Assembly: GCA_965153455.1 (NCBI GenBank) | Contig: OZ234504.1 | Location: 4,588,001 to 4,652,000, forward strand | Length of the DNA: 64,000 nt | From: Sphagnum compactum | Lineage: Eukaryota > Bryophyta > Sphagnopsida > Sphagnales | Direction: 5' to 3' | In this document: piece after piece, positions 22,366 through 34,916 of the stretch | Numbering within the stretch: position 1 is the first letter of the stretch | How the letters are laid out: every line of letters starts with the position of its first letter | The notes under the pieces: generated by a model | What the model was told of the DNA's origin: nothing | What the model saw: only the letters and a program-made list of their open reading frames with translations | Database searches by the model: none | Program-made: the position numbers and the translations under genes

Positions 22366-24159
22366 TATCTACAATGTCTTTTTTTTCCCCTCAATTTTGT
22401 GATTTCGAATTTTTGGCAAAATTATTTAAATTCACACTAAAACTCAAAAGATACCTTACATAGGTATGTCATAACTTGTGGGCTAGGTAAGAGAGGATGC
22501 TCTCAAAACTTGTTATTTATATTAATCCATAAACCCTTTTATAGTTTCATCGTGTTTTTAAAACTTTCAATCAACTCAACATTTAATTTTTTTACAACTT
22601 CTATACCAAAAATTATTTTAAAACTTCTGAAAAATGTATCTTAGATCCTTTCACATATGCATCCTTCTCTCTCTAATGGTATTTTTCCTCATATTAATGT
22701 GAGGCAACCATATGTCACTGATATAATTGACCGGATTACCATAGACAATCAAAGATCCTAGCAAACATGTCATCCCCTCTAAACAACATTCCAAAAATCT
22801 TTGTTCGATTGAGCCTCCATCGTGAAGATTAGATCTAGTAATCCTAATCTTACTAGCATCGAATTCACTAGATCTAGCTATCACCAATGATAACTTGAAG
22901 TGTAACAAATTTCAGCCATTTTTTTCTAGATTTTCTTCTTATGATTTTTCCTATACTAATGTGATGGTGGATTTTTATTTTCATCACTTTCAAGTTCTTC
23001 TCGCGTGCTTGATGTGTACAAGTGAAAAGTTTTAACTAACAAGGTGAGTAGAATGCATGGAGATGGTTAGTACATAGGTAAGCTTTAGGGTTGTTGATAG
23101 GTAGATAGTAAAAAAAACAAAGATAAGTAGAATGTATGTAGATGGTTGTTATTGAAGTAACTTTGATAAGGGTTATTAAATGGGTTGTTAGTAGTTAACT
23201 AAAACCAAGAGTGAGTAAAATTGTATGTAAATAGCTAATGGTACATAGGCAAACTAAAGGGCTAGTAGCTTGTTAGTAGGGAAGTAGTAAAAACGAGATA
23301 AGTAGAGAAACATGTAGATGGTTAGTAGTTAATAATTATATATGTAAGAACTAGTATAGGGTCCATAATGGTTGTCATTATAGCAATTAGAAACGTTCCC
23401 CACTTGACATTTATGTTGAATGGAATGGAACAATGTTTTTTTTTGGTAATCTTTGTGTTTTCTCATGTTTCAACTTCGTATAAGAATGAATTCGTGTCTC
23501 ACATTTCAAAAACTTTTGGAAAATTTGTCTTTTCCTTATCTTGGCACAAATATAGAGGATTTATTACATGTTACACATTGCATCATATCATTACAACCCT
23601 TTGGCAAAATTTTATTTATTTAACATAACAAGTCATTGATAAATGAAAATGTGTTATCTAATTAAACTTCATATGAATATATATTGACATTGTTCAAAAA
23701 ATTGTTAGCAAAAGAGCAAAGGAACATATGTCAATGCAAAAGATGAAAATGGGTACTTTGCGTTTGTATTTAGCCTGTGGAAACAATCATGATGGAGTCA
23801 CCTTGATACTATGCATTTCCTATTTGCTTCTTTTTTGTTTCATAGATCATAAATTGTATGAATTTCTATGATTTCTTACAATTATGTAAATATTACGTGA
23901 AAATTATATGCACAAAAGATAAAAGATAAAAGGGAGCAAATGGAAAAGCACATTATGAATTTAGTAATGATTCAATGAAAATTATATCTTTCAAACACAA
24001 AACAAGGATGAAAATTCACCATAGAATTAGGATTTTAAAATTATGTGGAATTGTGTTTTTCTCACATATATTGTGATTTTTGATGCAACAATTTTTGTCA
24101 TGAATTTTTTAATGTTTGGGCATGTACACAATTTCTTTTCCTTCATTGTGACTAATGTA
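22366..24159. other. AT-rich intergenic DNA
   Basis: No gene is recognised. At about 23034-23330 there are degenerate copies of a GTAAGTAGAATG / GATGGTTAGTA unit, related to the cleaner tandem array at 30373-30570. Confidence 0.5.
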
Positions 24160-24599
24160 ACGTGTGTAGTTGGCCCAAGTGTGAACACATTGAGGGTTCA
24201 ACTGATTTTTCCTTGCAAACCCAATTTTTGCAATTTGTTTGAATTTCCAACAACAAAATTCATTTGAAAATGAATATCCTCCACACCTTAGCTCTAAAAA
24301 TTGTGAAATAAACTCCATTAAATCTGACTTGATGAGGGCTTTCCAAAAACACCAAGAATGCCCCCAAATTCCAATGAAAAATTTCAGTTTTAATTTTTTA
24401 AATTTTTTTATTGAAAACATTGTTCAATAATCAATAGCTTCCCCACCATAGCTCCAAAGAATCTCAAACCAAATCAGTGCACACCTACTCATCGAGCACA
24501 ATCCAAAAATATCAAAAGCGCAACATGAAGCATTGTGATTTGGATAATCTTAAGTTGACAAATAAAACAAAACAAACTACTTTACTTCATAGATAGATT
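24160..24599 (+). repeat. Dispersed repeat B, copy 1
   Basis: The segment runs from TTGGCCCAAGTGTGAACACA through AAATAAACTCCATTAAATC and CACCAAGAATG to ACTTCATAGATAGAT. It aligns with 61690-62341 in the same order and orientation, though the second copy is longer through internal tandem expansion. The LTR at 24600 begins where the shared sequence stops. Wording such as CTTTCCAA...ACACCAA also recurs in that LTR, so the repeat may be a related old LTR (inference). Confidence 0.75.
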
Positions 24600-25421
24600 T
24601 GCTGACGCGCTCCTAAGTCACGGGGTGAAACCCATTTGAGGGTTTCACAAAGTCAAGTTGCGGAAAGTTGAGACTTAGAAGCACGCTCCCGACTTCCAAT
24701 TCTAAAAAGGGGTAGAGGGTCGAATTGGGAGCCCAAGGATTAGACTAGGAAGAGGGACTAGATTATCAAGCTTGAATCTGCATCCAAAACCAACCACAAG
24801 AGGTTAATTTAGCATTCGGGACACCCTTTGGTGTTGGGACAAGCCACGGGCACTTGGACACACAAGACTCACCACGGCCCGGATTCGGAGGAAGCCACCA
24901 CCTTCCCCCATATAGTATTCTCTGCAGCTCGCCGTGAAGGCTACATCCAAATGGCACATTTTGTTGGGACTCCCGAAATGGAGTCCCGAAATTGTCCCGG
25001 CTGGACTCCCAAAACTTTGAACGGCCATAACTCCCGACTGCAGAGTTCAATCGCGACGAGGTCTAAACCAAAGTTGTAGCCCTCGTCGAGATCTTTCCAA
25101 CGCCATGTTGCACACTCGAATCGAATGTCGGGAAGAGGTCGATTCCCGACTTTTAGTGGTCGGGAGTCAAACTGCCAGTTTGACTCCCGGCCCTTCTTTT
25201 GCCCATAACTTGGGCTACAGATTCCAAATGGCCAATGCGAGGCCATTTTCGATATCTACGTTTCAAGACCTTTCCAATGACACCAAGAACACCTCAATGC
25301 GAGGTGTTTTGGGCCTTGTGTCGAGCTCTGAACATTCGGGAGTCCCGGAGGACTCCAAATCTCCAACTTTTTCCAAGTGTTGGGCTTCACCCCCACACTT
25401 GGCCAAAGTGGGGTTGCGACA
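24600..25421 (-). mobile_element. Ty3/gypsy-type LTR
   Basis: Read on the minus strand, the segment starts TGTCGCAACCCC directly after a purine-rich tract (AGTGGGGGAGAG) and ends GCGTCAGCA, so it has TG...CA ends and a length of about 822 bp. The polypurine-tract-plus-TG arrangement is that of a 3' LTR. I could not find a matching 5' LTR or a clean target duplication. Confidence 0.7.
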
Positions 25422-26211
25422 CTCTCCCCCACTAGAAGAAAGAGGTCAATGTCCTCATTGACACTTAGAATTTTCCTTCATACAATTGCAATTGCTTTCT
25501 TTTGGATCCTTGGCCATTTGCCGACTTTTGCAGCTTGGACCTCGTCTCAAACTAACTTAGGCGTCCCCAAGTTTCCAACACTTTCTTGACAAGTCCAAGA
25601 GGGTCCTATAGAAAACCCTCTTCCCATGCTTCGTCAAAAGAGGACTAAACTATCCTAATTTGACGAAGCTCCTCATTTGGGAGGAACTTTTTCATTCTTC
25701 CCCTCATGAGGAACTTAAGTCAAGTTTACTCTTGACCTAAGCTAACTCGACATGACTCCTTTTCCTATCTCGCGCCTTGGTCACAACCACCAAGCCTTAA
25801 TTAAAAGGTTTGCTTATCAAGGTACAAGAAGCAACACTTGGGTTTGCCAAACCCAAGACCCAAATTACACTTAAAGTATGTGAGCGGGGTCATGACTTCC
25901 CGCGTTGGCCACACTACCAACCAACCCTTCGGGATGCACTTAAGGCATGTGCATGTCCTCGCAAGCTCACCTTGCTTGCCTCCTCTTTTGGGGCCAAGTT
26001 TCCTCAACCCCAAAGTAGGAGTTCGATTTTGATTTGGGCCTACGCAAGAAAGTTCCATTCGTCCCATGCCACCTCTCAACCCTATTTGCCTTATACAAAT
26101 TTCTCATGAGACAATCTCTTGGAAGTTTTAAAGCCCTTTTTATTTCACTTACAACTTGATGTGGTACATTTTATGACACTCTGCCCCACTAAAAGAAAGG
26201 TGATGTCCTCA
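25422..26211 (-). mobile_element. Ty3/gypsy remnant, second LTR-like junction
   Basis: This lies between the LTR at 24600-25421 and the chromodomain fragment. At about 26182 the minus strand again reads a purine-rich tract (AGTGGGGCAGAG) followed by TGTCATAAAATG. The flanking bases also match the 25421 junction (CTCATC/CTCATT upstream). The interior has no coding capacity that I recognise. Confidence 0.6.
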
Positions 26212-26556
26212 TCACGCTCTACGTCGTTTCTTTGCTGGTCTAGTGTGGAATTCTTCTATGGCTTCTTGTGCATGTTCCATGTCGGATTCATTCACCCAAG
26301 AAGCCTCTATTTGATAGTATCCTTTCCACTTGACTAGGTATTCCTGCTCTCGTCCTCTAAGTTGCCTTGATTTGAGCACGGCCTCTACCTCAAACTCTGG
26401 TTCATTATGAACCAAGTCTGGTGGAGGCCTTGAATGGTGCTCTCGATTAGGCCTTGAGGCATTGCGGGAGACCGGCTTCAAAAGAGAAACATGGAATGTG
26501 GGATGAACTCTAAGGTTTTCCGGAAGTCTAATTATATTATCTCTAAAAACAATCAA
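26212..26556 (-). pseudogene. C-terminal integrase/chromodomain fragment of a chromovirus
   Basis: A 114-residue frame carries the end of a Ty3/gypsy polyprotein: the motif LRVHPTFHVSLLKP that closes the integrase, then a chromodomain (about residues 55-105) with EFEVEAVLKSR, YLVKWKGY and SWVNESD. Chromodomains of chromovirus integrases guide insertion to particular chromatin. The fragment ends in a stop just before the polypurine tract, as expected for the 3' end of pol. Everything upstream (the rest of integrase, RNase H, reverse transcriptase) is missing. The sequence above 26547 is unrelated AT-rich DNA, so the element is truncated. Confidence 0.9.
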
Positions 26557-29500
26557 TTTTCAAAATCAGTTTTACAAAAAAAAAATGTCAAGGAAAATAC
26601 ATTTTTTGGGGGAATATTCAAGAGTATTTTATTCTTGACATGAAATATTCAAATTTTATTAATGAAACTTTCTTCGTATTACATTAATCAAATGTATTTA
26701 AGTAGCCTTAAAAATATTATGAATCTATTAAATCATGTGTGTATTCTGATGAATATGTTGTAAGGGTTACAACTTTCCTTTAATGCGTGTTGTTATTTGA
26801 ATTAAATGCATGGAAAGATGAATGATTTGTTGCCACCATAAAAGTTTATACGAAAAGAAAAAGGAAAAAAAAACGGTTGCAAAAAAAATAAAAAATGATT
26901 TAGTTTGTGAACAATCCACCAATTATTTTGGGCACATGAAATAAAACAAAGAGAACATAAGCCTCCTAATTAACTAATGAACCAAGTTGGGTGGGTCTCA
27001 ACAAAAAAAAACCCAAGCCAACATTTTTCATCCAAGGACTTTAAAAAATCCAAGCCAACATTTTTCATCCAAGGACTTTTGTTATTGTCCTTTTTTAAAC
27101 CAACATGTTTTCCTTTTTTCTTCTTTGAAGTAGTAAGGATTTTTTATTCCCTTTTTTGGCTTATCCTCGATATTCAATTATTTTCTTCCTCATGAAGTTT
27201 GCAAAAGTAAAAAATGAGACCAAAAAGACCATAAAATTTAGTTTTGTTTCTCTCTTTGATGTGAGTCATGAATTGGGTTTTTTTTTTAAAAAATAGTGAA
27301 AGGATTTTCATTACACATAATACGTCTTTATATAAAATATTAATTTTGTTTCATTGATGCTTGGGGTTTAAGGTTTTGCCAACGTTCAAAAAATTGTAGT
27401 GTGTTCAATTTTTTCTATGTGTGTTATAGTGTGTTGTGTTGGGCTTTTATGGTCTTTGTTCAAAAAAGGTTAAAGCTCTTTAATCTTTGGGTTGGATTTT
27501 TTGGATTTCAAGTGAGTAACAAAGAGAAGTCATTGCATTAACTAGTGTAGCAATAGTGTGAAGCATCTACTTGCGGGCACCATGTTGACAACAAACAAGA
27601 AAGCATATAGACCCTCTATTCACTTCATGTGCTTGGTGTAAACACTTGCAAATTGAACGCAAATTGAAATGGGAAAAACCTTTTTAAAACCATGCCCATT
27701 ACTCACAACATTTTATTTTTTTTCAATTATAAAATTTTCCCATTTTTTATGTAGTTGAAACGTTCAAAGTTTGGCTTTTGATTCCAAAATTTACATTACT
27801 CAAAACTTTAATATTTTGGGTTAAATCAATTGCATGTTACCTGTAAATCACATGTTTTCAATGTCTTAAATTTCAACATTTTGTTTCATATGAAAAGAAT
27901 AACATGTATTGGTTTGTTATTCTTGGTTAGTGCGTTTTTTCAATTTTGTTTTATGGTGTCACCAACAAACATCCCAAGAATGATCCACTAATAAATGACA
28001 ACCTTTTCCTTAGAATTTGTCAAAAAAAACACCATTTAATAATTTGACTACCTATAGTAGCCATGAATATAATCAAGCTACATTGATCCAAAATAATTAC
28101 TTCTTTGATCATTGTTTTTCAAAAACCAAGGAATTTTGTGATGAAATATTTTTTTGTTTAAATGTTTTTTTGGGACAATGTGAGATTTCACACAAAAGAA
28201 ATGTTGGTCTTGGTGTATTTTGAACTATTAAACCACGCTTTATATTCATAAATCCTTAATGCATTTGATATTGATTAAATTTTTTAATGTTCATAATAAC
28301 TACAACAAATGGTAACACTAAATTTAATGTGACAATAACTTTTTGGTTTGTATTGAAAGTAAAAATTACAAATAAGCTAATATGAAACGCCATTATATTT
28401 AGACTTTTGAAACTAAATTTTTGACAATTTTGATACTTTCAATTTAATAATAAATTAAATTAAAATTAATTTTTAAAAAAATATTGATTAAACCAGGTAT
28501 AATAATAACATAAAAATATTAAAATTTCAACTTTTTTAGTTTTGTAATATTTTAATGGACACATTTTCATCAAAATTAGAAACATATTCAATTCAACATT
28601 GAAAATGAAATATCTATCAAAGTTGACAAGTCTCAAATTTTTTTTTATAATGTTTATGAAATTAATTAGAGTTAATAATTTTGTTATAAACATGAAATTA
28701 ATTAATATTTAAGATGAAATGCTATGTGGCAATCTTTTAATATCACCTCCACACATGACTGCTTGTAAGTTTTTTTTCTTTCCAATTTTGTGATGTAGCC
28801 ACATTTGTAACCATTCATACAATGTTTAGCGAATTTTGGCTACATGACATGTAGCAAGCTTAATTTAGTATTTTTAGAAATCCTTCTACTTTTTAACTAC
28901 ATGTAAGACTATAGAGTCTAAATGTGATGAATTCAACTTTTGTTCCCTATTTTATTCATGAAAAACCCCTTTTTAGATTTTGCATTAGTGCAAAATTTCA
29001 CACAATTCCTTTTTATTGTTTTAAGGTGCGCACTTTGTTTTGCCCCTTTTAATCACCCTTTTTTTGGAATGAATAGTTTTTTTTTAAAAAAAATCAATAA
29101 ACTATATTTCCCCCTTCAACTTTGGTTTCTTTTATAATTAGTGGAGACTCAACTCATATAATATTTCCAAAGTTTCTTAAGGTTTTAAAATCACTATGAT
29201 TATTGTTAGGCGAAGGTCTCCAAAGGACATCCAAAATGGGCTATCAACTTAATAAACATTCTCAAAGCCAAATATCCTTAATAAACATTCAGTTTAGTGG
29301 GGCATTTTGGTTTGGGGATGACCTAAGTTTTGTTAACGACAAAAACACACCCAAACAACAACAAGGATAATGAAACGGTGGGAACAATAGAAAAAAAAAA
29401 CGATAATTTTAACATAAATAATAACAAATAATTTAGCAAGGGTGTTAAAAAAATATGCTTGAAACCTTAAGGGTACGAGGTTGGAGATGAAAATTTTCTT

Positions 29501-30011
29501 TTTGGACAATAGGGGGGCACCAAGAAATTAAAGGTTGAGGGACTTGAATACAATGTTAGAGGACACCAAAGGCACCAAAAAATACATAGGAAACATTGTA
29601 AACATTAGGGTCAAAAATATTTTATATTTTATATATTTTCAATTGGAGGTTGTTAGTAAGCATCGTAGGAAAAATATTGGAAGACTTTAGAAAGACCCAA
29701 AGTTTTTTTTGAAGGCAACAAAAGACACCCAAAAAAAAAAAAAAAAAACTCATGAATGCCATAAATTTTTAATGTTTCAATAAGTGAAAATTAAATCTCA
29801 TATTCTAAAATTAATGGAAGTGAAAATAATTTTATGAACAATCTATATGATCCTAGATTATTAAGGTACGGCAAATAATTATTTTAAAAATAATCTATTA
29901 TTTAAATAAAAATTTCAAAAATGTTAATATTTTGACTTTATGTCAATTGATCGATCATCATTGGTAGTGCGAAGCATTAAGAAGCCCAAGCATATATAGA
30001 TAGATGGTTAA
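26557..30011. other. AT-rich intergenic DNA
   Basis: About 3.4 kb of strongly AT-rich sequence has short homopolymer runs and stops in all frames. Nothing recognisable as a gene or structural RNA is visible. Confidence 0.6.
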
Positions 30012-30295
30012 AACAAGGGGTGTGTCACATTGTGGCCTTGCCATTCACATTAAAATGTATCGTAAGGCAAAAAAAGGAATTATGGAAACTCAAAATATTC
30101 CACCATGCAAAAATATAATCTTCAAAAAAAAAATCCTCTAAAAGAAACCAAAATCCTTCAAGATATCATAACTCTAGAACTAATCTCAAGTTCCAACACA
30201 AGCCAAAATATCGTCTTTCAAAAATCCTCATATAAAAATAGACCTACGACTACGGGGCCAAAATCCCTTAAGCTACTACACTCTATAACGAATCT
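30012..30295 (+). repeat. Dispersed repeat C, copy 1
   Basis: Starting ACAAGGGGTGTGTCACA, this block contains GGCCTTGCCATT, AAAATATAATCTTCAAAAAA, TCCTCTAAAAGAAACCAAA and AAATCCCTTAAGCTACTA. It matches 56845-57055 in the same orientation. Copy 1 is about 75 bp longer in the middle. Confidence 0.85.
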
Positions 30296-30372
30296 AAACA
30301 CAATATCCATCTTGCCTTGGTAGGCAAGGCCAATATAGTTGATGTAAAGATTACTAAATGGGTTGTTTGAAG

Positions 30373-30570
30373 TTAGAAGGTAGGTATTAAAAAACAAGGG
30401 TAAGTAAAATGTTAGTAGGTAGGTATTAAAAAACAAGGGTAAGTAAAATGTTAGTAGGTAGGTATTAAAAAACAAGAGTAAGTAAAATGTTAGTAGGTAG
30501 GTATTAAAAAACGAGGGTAAGTAAAATGTTAGTAGGTAGGTATTAAAAAACAAGTGTAAGTAAAATGCAA
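30373..30570. repeat. 39 bp tandem repeat, five copies
   Basis: The unit (GTTAGTAGGTAGGTATTAAA plus AAACAAGGGTAAGTAAAAT) is repeated about five times with almost no variation. The long minus-strand frame across it (30553-30218) is a repeat translation with a periodic peptide, not a gene. Confidence 0.93.
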
Positions 30571-32435
30571 GGGGGGATTTGTTATTGGGAGTACACTTTC
30601 ATAGAGTGCACCCTTAACAATAGGTCAAAGTATACTAATATCATGCATTAAAAAAAAAATCCTTTTTTTCAATGACATTTCATTCATTCCACAACAAACA
30701 TTATACACAATACTTATGAAATGGATGAAAAAAAATTAGGCAAAAAGGTGTTGGATGAGAAAGAAACGAATGATAAAAAATGCATAGAAAGTGCATCCAC
30801 ACACACACACAATGAATCGAAGACAATTTTTGTGTCAAGTTGGGTTTATGACTCGGCCCCTTTTACATTCTCACTCTTTTGTAAAAGGGGAGTTGTTAGA
30901 TCTACTCAAGCTTGAAAAAAAGTGCGAGAGTGTGGCTTGAAAAATGTCAATAGGATGGTGAGCAACAAACCAAATGTGGTCAATTGTGACAAAGCAAATG
31001 TGGTCAATTGTGACAATTTAGGGTAATCAAATTGTCGCTTGTTTTTCTAGAGACTAGAAAACCCTACCTTGGCCGATTCGACACTAATTGTATTATTTTG
31101 AGAATTGTTGAAATTTTCAAAAATTATTTCTTCCAAATCAAAAAATAAATAAATTGTGAAGGAAAATAGTGAATATTTAGGAATTTTTCATTTGTTGAAA
31201 GGATTTTTTCAAAATTAATTAATTATTTGATCGACATGTGTTGAAATGGCCCAAGGTACTAACTACGGTATCACTACCACCCGTTCATTCCTCCTCTTCA
31301 ATTGTTTTGTGGATGTAGTAAGGGGGGCAAAGGAGGACATTCCATTGTTTTGGAAGTATCTTTTAAATATTGTTTTTATAAATAAAAAAAAGTATTGTAC
31401 ATTAGCAATAATCCCCCAACCAAAAAAAAAAAAAAAAAAAAAAAACCCCAATTATTTTTATATTCTCAATCTGAAAGTATACAAATTTAAGTATATTGTA
31501 CATTTTGTTACATGGTTAGAACTCAATAAATATGTATATATAAAAATTATTTAATTATAGAATTTGGTCATTATAGGTAATTAGGTAGGAAGGTAGGTAG
31601 GTAGGTACTTAGGTAGGTAGGTAGGTACTTAGGTAGGTAGGTAGGTAGATAGAGAATTAGGTAGGTAGGTAGAGAGAGGGAGCACAAACAAACCAACAAA
31701 CCAACTAACAAGAAAACCAAAAGGAAAATTGCTGCTACAATCAACCTCATCACCATCATCAAGTGTTGTTGCAGAGAAGAGAAGAGAAGAGAAGAGAAGA
31801 GAGAGATGAAAAAAATAAAATAAAAAATCTTACCTGAGTTTTTTGTCAGAGAGAATGGTCAAATGGGTTTTGCTGCAAAAATGTTGCACCCGGATTTGCT
31901 CAAAAAACCAAGAAGAAACCCAATTCTATCCCATGAGCAGCCATGAGCAGCACCATTTCATTTCTCTCTTCTTCACCCTGTTGCTGTGGATTGCACTCAT
32001 GGGTATTCTGTTTGCTTGTGTGAAGATGATGATGACGATGATGATGATGATGCTGCTGTGTGTGTGTGCTTGCTGCTCTGAGAGACTGATTTGGAAGCAA
32101 GGGGAAACTAAACTGCAGGCTGCAATCCATGGAAACAAAAGTGGTAGCAAAAGTAGTTTGATCATGTGGGCTCCACATAGTTTCCAGCCACAGCTTTCTT
32201 CCCCAACTGCCAAACCTTTCTCTTCTTCTTCTTCTTCTTCTTCTTTTACTGTCCAAGGAAGGATTGTCCTATCCACAGTAGTCTTCTTCCCAGCTGCTCT
32301 GCTTGCAATCTTCTTCCCAACTTCCGGCAACATCTGCAGCAGCAGTAAGGATTTGGAGGAAGAAATCTAGCACAAGATGGCAATATCCATGATGAGTAGT
32401 AGCAGCTGCTTCCTTGCAAGTAGAGATTGCCCCCC

Positions 32436-32492
<57 letters not shown>

Positions 32493-32585
32493 CTGCTTTT
32501 GAATCTGTTTCTTTTTTCCTGATCAGATTGTTGGTTTTGAAATTGGGTTTGGAATTTTGTTTTGTGGGGTGGTCTGGTAGGGAAG
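30571..32585. other. 5' flank of the aldolase gene with microsatellites
   Basis: There is a poly-A run at about 31423-31445, GGTA-type repeats at about 31575-31672, GAGAA repeats at about 31774-31803 and a CT run at about 32441-32488. The last lies about 100 bp before the aldolase start codon and is probably in its 5' UTR or promoter. No gene is recognised. Confidence 0.6.
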
Positions 32586-34879
32586 ATGGAGTCCACAGCT
32601 CATGGGCCGGTGATGTCTACAAGATCAAGCTCCTCCAGTTTCTTCTCGGGGAATGCAGCAGCAGGGAGTATGCAGGAAAGCTTGAAGAATGCAGCAGCAG
32701 CAAGTAGCCATATTGTGCAGAGGGTAACGACAACAACAACAACACACACACGGAAGAAGGTAGTGATGATGACCTCGGAGTTTGAGAAGACAAATCCTTA
32801 TGCTGAGGAGCTCAAGCAAACTGCAGCTTTCATCTCTCAACCTGGCAAAGGAATTCTAGCATCAGATGAGAGCAATGCTACCACTGGCAAAAGGTGAGAG
32901 AAAGCTCCTCAGGAACTGCAAAACTTGCAAAGCAGCTTCTGTCTGTCAGCAAATAGGTACCATGCCAATCTTCTTGTTCTTGTTCTCCTTCTTGTTCTTC
33001 TTCTTCTGTCTGTCCGTTTTTCTGTCTGTTTGTTTGAATTGGTGATGGGTTTTGCAGGTTGGCCACGGTGGGTCTGGACAACACAGTGGAAAATAGGCAA
33101 GCATGGCGAGAGCTGCTCTACTCTGCTCCAGGTCTTGGCAATGTAATGTATAATACCTTGAACACAACCTGCAAAAATTTGCTCTGCTCCATCTCTTTGT
33201 GAAGACTTTTTCCTCCAAATCCTTGCTGCTGCATCTGGTTGCAAAGATTTACTTGCTCCAAGTCCTTGCTGAATATTCTCTTTGTCTTTGTGATTTTTTC
33301 TTCCTGCAAATCCTTCTTGCATCATCTCTTTGTGATCTCTTCCTCAGTTTAATCCGTGCTGCATGTGTTTGAATTTCGGTTTCATGTGTGTGGGATGTGT
33401 AAATTCCACCACCTACCATCAATCTTTCCTGACCAGAAGAAGAAGAAGAAGTTGAACACAAGTATAGTTTAAGCAAATCACTTTGGAATTACAGAAATTC
33501 ACAAGACTTGAAATTGGAAAAAAAAATTCCTGGTTGTGTATTCTTTTCTTTCTTTTTGCCACTGGATTATTCAAATTCATTGACATCTGTGTAACTTCTT
33601 TTGGGTCTTCCTTCTTTCTTTTGGGTGGCAGTACATAAGTGGCACCATCATGTTTGATGAGACATTGTTCCAGTCATCTCGAGCAGGAGTTCCATTCGTG
33701 GAGGTGTTGAAGCAACAGGGAATTCTTCCGGGAATCAAAGTTGATACTGGCCTGCAGCCGATTGATGGCACAGATGGGGAGACTGCAACACAGGGCTTGG
33801 ATGGTCTTGCTGATCGCTGCAAAAGGTACAGAACCCAGACACTTATATCTATTCTTTTCTGGAGAATTAGGGTGAATTCATGCTAAAATGGGCCATTGCC
33901 AACTCCTTTCTGCTTTGCTTGAAAGTAGTGGATTAGCTAGTCAACATGACATGACAGAACTGGATTGCCTAAGTTACCCTGTTTTGAAACTCTTATCGTC
34001 TCAGAAACAATCTCAGAAGAATGAATCACCAGTTCCAGCTACCCAAAAATTGACCCAAAAGATTTCTTTGTTTTGTATGTGGGTTCATGATCCATGGGTG
34101 GTCCTTCTCTGTTTGCTTGCAATTCAGGTATTATCTGCAAGGAGCTCGGTTTGCAAAATGGCGTGCAGTCATCAAAGTTGATTCAGAGAAACATCCATCG
34201 ACAACAGCTATACTGGAGAATGCACATGGGCTTGCTCGATATGCCCAAATTTGTCAGGTAAAAACTTTTTTCAAGTTTAGCTGCCATTACCCCATACACC
34301 CAATTCTGAAGTTGAGCTACAGATCTGGCCACCAGATGTGAATGGGGCAGTTCCATCACAACTCCAAACTCAAATCTGTTTTCACACAATTCAGTTAATG
34401 GCCTTGCCAGAACCCAGCTTAACTTAAGTCTAACTCAGACTCAACTGGGCAGATCAAACAGAAACCATTGAATTGTTGCTGAATTCCATGTAACAATTCT
34501 CCAATTATTGCATTGAAAATTGATAAATAAGGTTGGCATGTAAATTCTCTCACTTTGATGTGCAGGCAAATGGTCTTGTTCCAATTGTTGAGCCTGAAGT
34601 AACTCTTGGTCCTGGTGATTACAGGTATGAGCTTCTTGTCACCATAGATAGAATCCAGGAAATCCAATTGATTTTCAAATTCTATTGAGCTTTTTGCAGT
34701 TTTTAAGTGAGATTTTCTCCCTGCCACTGCTGTATATTCCATGCTTAGAAATCTTCAGACTTAATTAGTTTTGGTCCTTTATTGTGCAGTATTGAGAGGA
34801 CTGCATACATTTCAGAAAAGGTCAATTCACATGTCTTCCGATTTCTGAATGAGTACAAGTAAGCTATCAATCTCTCATA

Positions 34880-34916
<37 letters not shown>

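Noticed and set aside
30218-30553. 111-codon minus-strand frame with repeated FFNTYLLTFYLP
   Set aside because: It is the 39 bp tandem repeat read as protein (39 is divisible by three, so the frame stays open).
30373-30570. Possible CRISPR-like array
   Set aside because: The units are contiguous with no unique spacers, and the DNA is eukaryotic.
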